A DNA stretch of 64,000 bases. Origin: Helicostylum pulchrum. Its lineage: Eukaryota; Mucoromycota; Mucoromycetes; Mucorales; Mucoraceae. The stretch covers positions 248,001-312,000 of the forward strand of contig JAIXMO010000025.1 of NCBI GenBank assembly GCA_025677825.1. The letters run 5' to 3'. Position 1 is the stretch's first letter; every line of letters begins with the position of its first letter. The position numbers were made by a program, and so were the translations under genes. Below, in pieces: positions 1-10,018 of this stretch. The notes beneath the pieces were generated by a model. The model was given only the letters and a program-made list of their open reading frames with translations, was not told the DNA's origin and did not search any database.

Positions 1-2711
1 TTATCGATTTGTTGAATCATTGCATCGCCATTCTCTTGATTATGCGTCAGACGAAAAGTAGCCGAATCTACTGTATACGCACCAGCATCACAAATGATAA
101 AATTAGAATCTGAATCAGGGTTTTCAGGGTCTCGAAAAAGGTAGGGGTACTTCTTTTCGCAAAAGAGAGTTACCGCTTCAAGCTCGCTGATAACAAGAAG
201 ATCATCTAACTCATCTTCTTTAATCATAGCAGCTTTGATAGCAATTTGCACCATACTTTCTCTAGCAGATTTAGTCCACATGTCAGGGACAGTAAGAACA
301 AATTGGATCTTGGGCTCATTTTCAGACGATTTTGAGAACAGACTATAGCCTTTTTTACCTTTCTTGAATTTAGTTTCAGCAACAATATGTCGGATTACGT
401 GTTTTTTAACCTCTTTAAGGTAATCAGCACAGACTTGAATTGGACCTATTCTTTTAGGAGCACTCTCTTTTTTAAGTTTATATCGACCTTGGCTTGTATC
501 ACTAACTGGATTAAAAATGTACTTATTGGCCTCTTGCATTCTAGCAATTTCATAATTTCCTACACCATACTGTGCTTCAGCAGCTTCGGGATGTAGGAGA
601 AACCTGAAGTTACCCAAAAGACTAAGATCTTTATAACGGTAAATATTTTGTTTGGCTTCTTGACCCCAGAACTTCGTCTTCATATTTTTATCATACATTA
701 GCAATGTAGGCGTTTTCCCAAACGTAATAGCATTTCCTCCAGGCCTATCATCATCATTAAAAAAACATTAGATGTGTTATATAAACAAGTAAAAACAGCT
801 AATATTACCAGCCTGTTTCGATAGTGTGAATAGCTTTAAGATCGTCAACCTGAGCATCTCTTGGATTAGCATATGAACACCCGGTAAAAGTTACGCCAAA
901 ATCTAATGGTAAAAATTAATATATAATGACCACCCTCATATTTTAATCGCCTACCAATACCGACAATAAAGTCAAACTCTTTAGACTTGTGTTCGGTTTT
1001 GAGCTTTTCACTACTTCCCACATTCTTTTGCGGTTCTGAGCTAGCGAGATTGGAGTTTGCGCCATAGAAAAAAGGGATCTGCACATTCTTAATTTTTAAT
1101 CCAAAAGAAACAGCACCCAGAGAGACAGCATCTACATTGGTATCTTCAATATGAGAAATAAATTGTCCAAATGTTCCATTATACTGGGTGCATAATTTTT
1201 CATAGAAATTTGGATCTGAACTGTATTTTCCAGACAAGAAAATTTTAGAACAATGGCGGCTTTCACGATCGACGTTCATAATATGATTAACAAGATAATC
1301 AATATACGATGAGAACACATGTTTTTCTAAATTATCAGCAGTGATCTTAATAGGATCGCCATTAACATTGGTAATATGGAAAAGTGATATAATTTCTTCC
1401 TGATCCTGTCCAACCTCAGTGGAATCTTCTCGTAATTTAAAGACTAAACGTTTATTATGTTTATTATCTTCATCAAAATCCTCTTCATTAGTGGAATCTT
1501 CTCGTAATGTAAAGATTAGACCTTTGTCACTTTTATCATCATATTGATCGAAATCATCTTCATCGAAATCATCTTCATCAAGATCCTCTTCTTCGTCAAA
1601 ATCCTCTTCTTCATCAAAATCCTCTTCTTCATCAAAATCCTCTTCTTCATCAAAATCCTCTTCAGAACTGCTTTTGTCATAGTTTTCATTAATAATTTCA
1701 CCTCTATATGACGAAAAGGAAAACTGAGGTGCCGGTTAGTACGAGGTACATACATGTATGTATAAAAAACAGTAATTGATTACCATAATTTCGTTCACAA
1801 ACGCTTCGACTAAACTGCTAATAATTCTTTCATTTAAATTTAACTGGGACTTATTTTCAATCAAGTAATCTTTAAAGCTCTTTTTTAACACCATTGAGCC
1901 TTTTCCTAGCCCTTCAGAGACAAATTCTACTTCACTAAAGTTTTCTGTAGAATCAACTTTAATCTTTGAAACGCCAATGGAGCTATAGCCAATATCGTAA
2001 ACAAGGTAAGTTTGACCCGGAACTATTCTGGTCGTCCGTCTATCTATACTAAGACAATGAAATGCAGTAGCTTCAGCTTCGGATACAAAAACGAGATTGT
2101 CTTTTTCAGTAATTCCCGCCTCCACAAAACAGCCAGCAAAGAAATCATTTAAAGAGGTAGGACAAGATAAACAATAGCTGAGATTTTCGAGCTTAAAATC
2201 TTGTTTAAAGTTGTAACTATTGCAAAAGTCTTCTTGTTTCTTTAAACACTCTATAGCCAATGCATGAAAACTTTTCAAGTAATCAGTAACGACCTTTTGA
2301 ATGGTTAATCCTTTCAACTTTTGTTCAAGTTCTTTGTTTGCTTGATCGATATTAAGAATGTATTGTTTAATATTGTCAATATAAACATCTCCTTCCTCTA
2401 TCTCGTCTCTATACGGTTTATTCATTGGGGTCTTAGAAAGTCCAATTCGCATTTCCCCATTAGCTTTATACAAGATAGACGTAAGGAATTGTCCGGGTTC
2501 ACTTGATATTCGATTAAAACGAGGTGTATAGAGCCATGTATTTACTGTAAATTTTGAATGAGGTTTGTCTACATGAGCAATCGAGAGACCAGAAGATATG
2601 GCGCCAAAATCTAAATAACACTGTTAGATCATCAACTATAGTCTTTTTTTTTTTTTGTAGGAGTAAATGCCTACCTATTCCCACAACATACTTTTTATCT
2701 TTTAAAACCAT
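1..2711 (-). CDS. Protein with two tandem Hsp70-like (HSPA12-type) ATPase domains, partial
   Basis: Seen: five exons (2711-2675, 2610-1784, 1723-955, 902-809, 744 to beyond base 1) join in phase to about 823 residues, with the 3' end outside the window. Domain 1 starts at once with phosphate-1 motif VVGIDFGAISSG and continues through VVTDYLKSFHALAIECL, an acidic insert (DEEEDF repeats, about residues 310-340) and a GGFA-like stretch FLSGKYSSDP. With no stop codon the chain enters domain 2 at about residue 540 (FIVGIDFGVTFTG, then TGWPGGNAITFGKTPT, then phosphate-2 FIICDAGAYTVDSATF). The intron before exon 3 has a TACTAAC branch site. Known: fungal HSPA12-like proteins are cytosolic actin-fold ATPases without a canonical substrate-binding domain, and their functions are poorly known. 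Odd: two ATPase domains in one polypeptide, with an intron at the same codon and phase (GI/DFG) in both. Two genes mis-joined is the alternative, but exon 3 spans the junction. Confidence 0.85.
1530..1700 (-). repeat. Tandem coding repeat of an acidic DEEEDF unit
   Basis: An 18-base unit reading GAGGATTTTGATGAAGAA on the minus strand is repeated about four times with near identity and then decays into DEDDFDEDDFD. It lies inside exon 3 of the tandem Hsp70-like gene and encodes a strongly acidic, probably disordered insert within the first ATPase domain. Near identity of the units suggests recent slippage, so copy number may vary between strains. Confidence 0.8.
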
Positions 2712-3089
2712 GTTTTTTTTTGTTTCAATGGGAGAAAGAGAAAAGGAAAGATGTAGATGTTGTACTCATTTCGGGATCTTGTGATTAGAAGCAAACCAAG
2801 TTACACGACTAAGCCGCGACTTGTTTAAAGAAAGATTGACTCTTATCAAAAATAATATTTGGATTATATAACGGCAAAAGTTGCGCTTTTACGAATCAGA
2901 AAAACGTATGAAAATGACAGCTGTCGAATTTGTTCCTTTTCTTTTTGCAGGTGAATGTCCCCTGTTTCTTACTGTAAATAAAGCAGCTATTACACACAAT
3001 CAAGAGAAAAATAATGAAATTTAAAATGAAGGTTTACATATAAGAGAAAGTGCTACGTATAATGTTGAAAGAAAAGGTTATAAAACAAA
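2712..3089. other. Upstream region of the tandem Hsp70-like gene
   Basis: AT-rich sequence before the minus-strand start at 2711, with no convincing coding signal. It passes into the dispersed repeat described in the next entry. Confidence 0.5.
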
Positions 3090-3600
3090 GAAAGTGAGAC
3101 GTGTTCATTTAATATATGAAGAAATTGTATAAAAGCGTCAAGTCTTCAAAAGTGTATTATTCCTAGACGTTACTCATAAAACAAAGGAATAATAATTGCG
3201 CTGATAGGGAGAGGGCGATGAAATAAATCTTGTAAAGTACTTAAGATATAAAGACAATAATTTTAGACTCGAATGGAGTGCATATCAGCAATGAATCTTT
3301 AGAAAATTAACTAGAAAAGCAGTTAAATACAGACGGTTACTAACTGATGAAAAATTGAAAAGGGATGCAGTATAAACCAAATAAAGCGAACATAAATATA
3401 TCTCAGTCCTATATATCATAACTATCTAGTAGTTTTTAAATGCATTGCTATGTGGTATTCTAATAAATATCTGTATTATTTTAATTGAGAACAATAAAAG
3501 ATTTAATATAATTTAATATAATTTTAATATTTGAGCTCTTGAAGAAAACGATACACACCATAAGGCTATCTCAAGTACATGTAGTGCATTCAAAACTGTT
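3090..3600. repeat. Dispersed repeat, copy A
   Basis: About 0.5 kb aligns in the same orientation with 21540-22060. The best part is about 3215-3560 against 21648-22000; both share blocks such as AAATACAGACGGTTACT, GCAGTATAAACCAAATAAAG and ATGTGGTATTCTAATAAATA and end near TTTGAGCTCTTG. The two copies differ by substitutions and small indels and contain no open reading frame. It may be an old non-autonomous element or a duplicated gene flank; its ends are not clear by eye. Confidence 0.7.
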
Positions 3601-3965
3601 TACGTGTAAAAGTGATCTCATCCTAAATCTAGATAAATATGCATGTGTTTTATTTTAATTCAAAGGCATGTATAAGACGCACCCCCCTCGTTAACCGACC
3701 TATTTAATAGTTTTTGAGGACGATATTATACCTTTCTTGCAAATAAAAAAAAATAAGACCGAGAATAAAAAACTGTCAAAAAAAAAGACACTCACAGGCG
3801 TAATTAACTGGATTCTAATTATGCATTAATAAAAAGGTGTACCAAGCCATGCTTAATGGTGGGAAATTCGTTGGCACTGAATTAAAAAAGAGCTTAACGT
3901 AAGCTCATATGTTTCTCGGAAGCCTATTTCTCTCGAGCACTATATGGGAGACAGAATAAGTAAAA

Positions 3966-4378
3966 TTTATTCAGTTGTAAGAAGTCTTTACAAAAAACTC
4001 TTTAAGAACGGTGTTCCCACGTCCTGAATCCATCTTCTTTTTCAATTCCATTTCCATCAAGATGGACATCTTGAAGTTTCTCTTCTTTTTAATTTTTTTA
4101 GTATCGGTTTTCTTGTTTAATAAAGAAAAGGATAGCAATTCTTGTTGTATCTGATCTACGGATAATGTAGTATCTAAAATATGATCTTTTAAAAATAAGC
4201 TTTTTTTTTTTGAGTTTATTACAAACTTACTGTTGTGTTTTTGTTGAACTTGTTGGTACAGCATATGTTTACTCTTTGTACGAGGAAGTAACCATTGAAA
4301 ACCATGCTTACTGTTTGGTAAGCAAGTATGGTTGCAGTTACATTGAACAAGTCTTCCTAATTTAATTTCGTCTTTCAT
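3966..4378 (-). CDS. Orphan ORF, 135 residues, basic and Cys/His-bearing
   Basis: A single uninterrupted ORF from ATG at 4378 to a stop near 3971, in AT-rich DNA where random ORFs are short. The N-terminal part has closely spaced cysteines and histidines (VQCNCNHTCLPNSKHG, then RTKSKH), reminiscent of short zinc-binding N-termini seen in some transposon-derived fungal proteins. The middle is Lys-rich (KKIKKKRNFK). I do not recognise the family. It lies alone between the dispersed repeat and CMC2. It could be a real lineage-specific gene, a fragment of a mobile element, or chance. Confidence 0.35.
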
Positions 4379-4714
4379 TTTTTTTTTCTGTTATTTCTGT
4401 GTAGAAGAAGTTATTTTATAGGTTATATTTTTCTATTATTATTTATCTAAAAAAAAATACCAGCCAGTCCCCCTTTTTATATATATAAAATTAATGTGTA
4501 CATGAACGCGAAAAAGCAACACATTGAGTCAACTATGTAAATAAAGTTTCTAGTATGAACTTCATGCTGTACCTGGTTTACAAAAAAAAATCATTCGATT
4601 TCAACCCCCATGACGGGGATATAAAAAAAAAGCGACTCTCTTTTTTATTTGCGTTGACCCCCGGGGTTGTTCTCTTTTTTTTTTTGCTTAACATATTCAT
4701 TACTACATTACAAA

Positions 4715-5055
4715 ATGCATCCACCTTTAGAGGCTCATAAACAAGAAGGTTGTGACGAAGTCATTCAAGCTTTAAACGAATGTCATAATGCTGGTACATT
4801 TAACAAATTTATTGGTACTTGTAATTCAGCCAAGACAGCTGTTGACAAGTGTTTAAAAGACGAGGTATAAAAAAGGAAATCCAATTATTGTTTTTTCTTT
4901 CTTAAGTAAATAGAAACTAATATTTATAAATGTGTATAATGTAGTTTCTTGCTATGCGTAAACTTAATAAGGGAGCATCTGTAGAAAAGAGAAAAAAGAT
5001 GGAACAAATTTGGAAAGAAATTGATGAACCACCAGCTTTTGCAAAAGATTTATAA
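4715..5055 (+). CDS. CMC2: COX assembly mitochondrial protein 2 (twin CX9C)
   Basis: Two exons (4715-4864 and 4945-5055) give 86 residues. The start MHPPLEAHKQEGC matches the CMC2 N-terminus, and two CX9C motifs are visible: C-DEVIQALNE-C and C-NSAKTAVDK-C. Known: CMC2 is a small coiled-coil-helix protein of the mitochondrial intermembrane space needed for cytochrome c oxidase biogenesis, oxidised through the Mia40 pathway. The second exon supplies the basic helix after the twin motif (MRKLNKGASVEKRKK). The stop lies 132 bp upstream of the next gene on the same strand. Confidence 0.9.
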
Positions 5056-5187
5056 AAAAATGTCAAATAAGGCTCCTTCTCAAATGTCTTTTTGTGTAAT
5101 GCTGACGATCTCTTAATTGTTACATCTATTTTTATTTCTCACTCTCTTTTTTTTTCCCCTCTCTCTCTTTCTTTTTTATGTAATATT

Positions 5188-6611
5188 ATGATTAAACGTA
5201 AATCTTCAGTTTTAAAATATACCGTCGTTTTATTATGTCTAAGTTATCCTATTTACATGTATTTCTACATTTATAAAAAATTTCCTTCTATACAAGGCCA
5301 ACATGATATAGTCTCAGAAGCAGTACTACTACCGCCACCAACACTACCTAAATTTAACACTGAATGTTTGACTGAAAATGTAGAAAGAAATGTAGACCAC
5401 CATCACCGAGACAGCCACCGTAAATACTGGGATCAACTTTCAGATAAATCGATTCGACTTTACAAGCAAGGCTGGAAACAGTTCATAGCGCAAGAAAAGG
5501 TTTTAGCGATACCAGAATGGGACCAGGCACAAGGGATAGTTTTTGTGGCTGGTAATGATGATACTCTAAAAAGAACGATGGGAACAATTCGTTTATTACA
5601 GCACGAATATAAGTGTGTATTACCTATTGAAATATGGCACATGGAACACGAAGCAGATACAGCTGCCTCTTTTGAATCTGAAGTCCAATCATTTAAAAAT
5701 GTTCGGTTACGCGATTTGTCTGATTTTGGACTTAGTAAATCACTTAGTAGACATAAAAGTAGAAATAAACAGTGAGTGTAACAATATATTTACATACGAA
5801 AAGTATAATACATATTAAACGAAAAAGGTGAAAACAACAATTTTTTTTTAGGTTTCAAGTAAAGGCAGCAGCTATTATTAATTCTAGCTTTAGAGATGTA
5901 TTGTACCTGGATTCAGATAATATTCCTACGCGAGATCCAACATTTTTATTCGACACAAAAGAATTTAAGCAAACGGGAGCCATCTTTTGGCCTGACTTTT
6001 GGAAGACTGCAGCTGAAAATAAAATATTTAGAATATTAGAGATTGAATGTCAAGATACGTGGGAGCAAGAGTCGGGACAGATCGTAGTAGATAAAAAGCG
6101 ACATTGGCTTCCACTTCAACTGTCATGGTTTATGCAGTTCTACCATGAGTTATACTTTAATCTTTTAAATGGAGATAAGGATACATTTCAGTACGCCTGG
6201 CAAGCATTAGATGCGCCATTTTATCGGATCAAGACGTTCGTAGGTATGGCCGGGTTACTAGTGCAAGGTAAATTTTGCGGACATAGTATGCTACAGTACA
6301 TGGATAATATGGAAGAACCCTTATTTGTACATGCTAATTTGATGAAACAAATGCCGAAAAAAGTATTTATAAAAAACGAGGAAGAAGAACGTCCGTGGCA
6401 CTTGATTAAACGTTATGTCGATGATCAATCTAATAACTATTTAAAGCCAGTGTTTTATATGACAAATCAATCCAGCCCCATGGGTTGTATGAATTTTGCT
6501 ACTCGTAGCACTTTTGACGAATCGCCTAGTTTTGTTGATTCTTTTGATGAAGTATTGCAAAACTTTCAAGATTTATATTTTCAATCAGGTGGAATTGGTG
6601 GTTACACTTAG
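5188..6611 (+). CDS. MNN1/MNN2-type mannosyltransferase (type II membrane protein)
   Basis: Two exons (5188-5771, 5852-6611; donor GTGAGT, acceptor TTTAG) encode 447 residues. I chose ATG 5188, which puts a short basic N-terminus directly before the signal-anchor (about residues 9-30, VVLLCLSYPIYMYFYIY); an in-frame ATG at 5092 is possible. The lumenal catalytic part has GIVFVAGNDDTL, then VLYLDSDNIPTRDP with the DXD metal/nucleotide-sugar site, then GAIFWPDFWK. These fit the alpha-mannosyltransferases of Golgi glycan and cell-wall mannan synthesis (MNN1/MNN2/TTP1 group). The intron falls just before the DXD region. The exact linkage made cannot be told from sequence. Confidence 0.85.
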
Positions 6612-6867
6612 ACAAATAAAAGTGGACTATATAAATAAATTTATATATTTTTTTTTTCATCAAAAAAAAAAGGAAGGGTGTAAAATAAGAATAATGGGTA
6701 AAGAAGAAAAAAAAAAGAGTTTGAGGGTAATATAAAATAGGGATATGTGTGTGTGTGCGTGTGTGTTTGTGTAGGGGTAAAGAGCATATAAGAAAAAGAA
6801 AAGAAAAGAAAAGATCATATTCATATAAATAATTAATAATAGAAAAAAAAAAGCTTTTTTTTTTCTA

Positions 6868-8185
6868 TTAACAGTAAAGTTCAGAATAAGCAATTTGAGC
6901 CTTTCGAGTTAATTCCTTCTTGTCATACATGCTAAATGCAAGTTCGTCCAAAGGTACTGTATCTAATAAGCGGATAGTTACTTTGGGAGCATGTTTAACA
7001 CCAGTTGCCTAATTTATATAAATTGGTTTCAAAAAGGTTTACACATTTTTTAAATAAATATATGTATATCTTTTTTCTTTACCCTGACAGATGGAAAGAA
7101 AATATCACCAAAGACACGCTTCTTTTTATTCATGGTCATGCCTTCTAAAGAAGTCAAGATAGCGACGACAGCAGAATGAGTGCTATTTGCATCTTCCTGG
7201 ATATTTCGATGAACTAAAGAAGGTGTAGTAGTCATTGAAGTAGTGTTATTTTGGAATAAATAAAGTGCTTCGTAGGCTTCATCGATTTTTTGTTTCAAGA
7301 AGGTTGGGTTAAATAAACAAAGAGACAAATCCCGTTTCTTTAATGATTGAATCAAATCAACGAGATCGTTCAAGTCTTTTTGCTGATAATCTGATAATTG
7401 CGAGTAAATAGCATCTCTTAATTTTTGATACTGAATTTGATTATTGATATTACTTTCTTGAACTGATACTTGTTGCTGTTGTATGTTGTGTTGTTGTTGT
7501 TGTTGTTGTTGTTGTTGCTGCTGATAAGGTGACACTAAACTATTATTATTTGTTGTTGTTGCAATAGGTACATGATGCATAGAAGAGTACGCATGATGTG
7601 GAACTACCACAGGGGATTTATTAGTGTGCATCCAAATACCAGTTTCATTCCATGGATTATGAGGTGGTATAACAGTGGTATTCTGCACACACACACGACA
7701 AAAAAAAAAAGAGATTAGTTTTTAGGTATATTTTTCTCCTTTTTTTTTTTTTTTTTTTTGCGAAAAAGTACCTTTACTTGCTGGTCAGGAATATAACTGT
7801 AATTTGGATAAGAAGCTGATTGTGGAGAAGGATAACTTTGATGTTGTTGAATAAGTTCATGACTATTACGTTTGATATCATTATTATTGCTGCTGTTGTT
7901 GTTGTTGTTATTAGATGTCACTTGTTTTTTATGTTCATGATAAGTGACAACAATATTCTTTGTATTTACAAGCGCACCATCCATTTGTTGTAAAGCTTCT
8001 CTTGCTTCCTCAATAAGCGTAAAACTAACGAAACCATATCCCTTTGATTTGCTTGTGATATTATCCTTCATGACTCTAGCTGAGATTATTTTACCATATA
8101 CTATAAATCTTTTAAATAAATCATAACTTGTAACATCTGCATCTAGATTCTTTATATACAAGTTGGTATAATCAACCATGGTCAT
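6868..8185 (-). CDS. RRM RNA-binding protein, PES4/MIP6 or PABP-like
   Basis: Three exons (8185-7772, 7682-7083, 7008-6868) give 384 residues. One RRM occupies about residues 4-85, with RNP2 LYIKNL and RNP1 KGYGFVSF. An Asn-rich linker and a polyglutamine tract (about 11 Gln near residue 190) follow, then a conserved-looking C-terminal part ending ATGVKHAPKVTIRLLDTVP. Likely a cytoplasmic mRNA-binding regulator. The 5' end is uncertain: the reading frame stays open upstream of ATG 8185 (TAPYVHFNNPKKPHHDGG) to about 8270, so an extra 5' exon is plausible. It is convergent with the mannosyltransferase gene (256 bp between stops). Confidence 0.75.
7490..7525. repeat. Coding CAA/CAG microsatellite (polyglutamine)
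   Basis: Runs of TTG on the plus strand encode the Gln tract of the minus-strand RRM protein. Similar Gln tracts occur in the Zn2Cys6 gene at 14690-14840. Confidence 0.8.
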
Positions 8186-10018
8186 GACATTAGTGTCATG
8201 ATTACCTCTACCACCATCATGGTGAGGTTTTTTTGGATTGTTAAAGTGAACATAAGGGGCCGTAAGCTTTTTTTTTTTAAAAAAAAAAAGGATTGGTTAA
8301 ACAACAAAATACGCTTATTATTATTATTTAATTTTACCATATTGACTTAAAAAGAGAGTATAGGATAAAGGAAAAGATAATAATAACAAAAATAAAAAAA
8401 AAGTTTATTTAAATATTAATAACTTGGGGGAGTACCACATGATCACTTTTGCATTGATCTCTAAACACACACAAAGTGACTTACTTTTATTTGTTTTCTA
8501 CGGCATCCCCTTACTATCTCTCCAAATCGTATTAAAGACAACTTCTTGAATTTCAAGCATATTGTAGCTATTCTTGTTGCACATTCCAAGTTACACGCTC
8601 AAACTAAAAAATAATGATTTAGCGCTTTCTTGAACTTTCTTGCGTGAAACAAACTGGGACGACATTTTTGCTGTGTTAAATCAAGTTTGTCCTTGTATAA
8701 AATGATTAAATAGATCGCAAAATACACCCCTACTGTATCACGACTCTCATTTATTTATTCTAAAAAACAAATAAATCACTTTTTCTTTCTCTTCATTTCT
8801 ATCATGTATATACCAGTAAATTATTTTTTAATGTGTGCATCTTTTCAAGAAGCATATATCTTACATTCTTCTTTATTATTCTTTTTTGTATCCTAAAGCA
8901 ATCGCCGGGCATAAGAGCGCTTCTTTACTCAAATGCGTTACACCCGACTGTGATACTGTATAGATGATCTATAGGGACCGAAAATAGAACGGACTATCAC
9001 TAGTATCATTACAAAATATCACACCGTTGATCTAGTCATGGCTTTAATATGTATCTGTGAAAGACAGTAACTATTTATCTTGAAAGTCGGTGTTCCTTGC
9101 AAAATACGACCAAAAATTCGGAAACGAAAATTTATTAAAATGCGTGAAAATCTAGTAGATGGTTCAGAAATACGTTGCTGTTGGTGGTTAACATGGTAGC
9201 GCTGAAAACAAAATGAAGCTGTTTCTGGGATCAGCAAAGTAACAGTCTAGTATTTAATGTAAAAAGGTCAAGAAGAAAATAAATGTGTTGCTAGTCGGTA
9301 CAACAAACCATAAAATTGTGTTAACCTTTGTCTTACATCATCTCTGTTTTGGCCGGTTTCTCTCCGCTTATAACGTTTATTACTTGTTCTGTTTCTGAAT
9401 TATAAAAAAGACACTTTTTTTTCTTCTTCTCTCGTTATGCAGCAATATACTAATAGTGTTTAGGTCAACTTTTTATTTACTTATACATTAACAAGTTTCG
9501 ATTTTGACACAATAAGAGCTTAATAAAACACCGCAAATATGTGGCACTTTCGCTCCCAGAAAAAAAAAAAGTAACAGATCTCAATGCTTAACTTTAATAA
9601 GACAGATCATAAAAGACGCCTTTTCTCTCTCTTAAAAAAACTTCGAGAGATTCGAGTCACAGAGGATGAATAACTAAGCTTCTGAAATTTTATTTCTATC
9701 TTTACAATAAAAAGGAATGTAACAAGCGATAAAAAAGGGGAGGAGAGGATACTTTTTTGATGATTCCACTTTCACTGCGAAAAGTAATAACCGATACGAA
9801 GTAGAATGATTGCATAAAGTAACAGTCACAGTGGTGTGTGTGTGTGTGTGTGTGTGCGAAAATGTGACCAAAAACCATTCAAAAAGGCCTGTGACCAGTC
9901 CTCCCCCTTTTTTTTACATATATTCCCCTTCTCTCTTTTCTCTATTTTTTCCCTCTCTTTTTCTCTCTTTATTTTATAACCATATACACACTTTTTTTAT
10001 ATATATTTATATTTACAC
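8186..10018. other. 1.8-kb divergent intergenic region between the RRM gene and ATG1
   Basis: I see no convincing gene. It holds homopolymer tracts near 8269-8290, a (GT)n run at about 9834-9856, and a pyrimidine-rich stretch (9900-10015) directly before the ATG1 start, probably the ATG1 promoter and leader. The ORF of 72 codons at 9019-9237 (minus) has no recognisable features. Confidence 0.6.

Noticed and set aside
9019..9237. 72-codon frame on the minus strand between the RRM gene and ATG1
   Set aside because: No motif, no splice partners, and mixed composition typical of non-coding DNA; too short to support.
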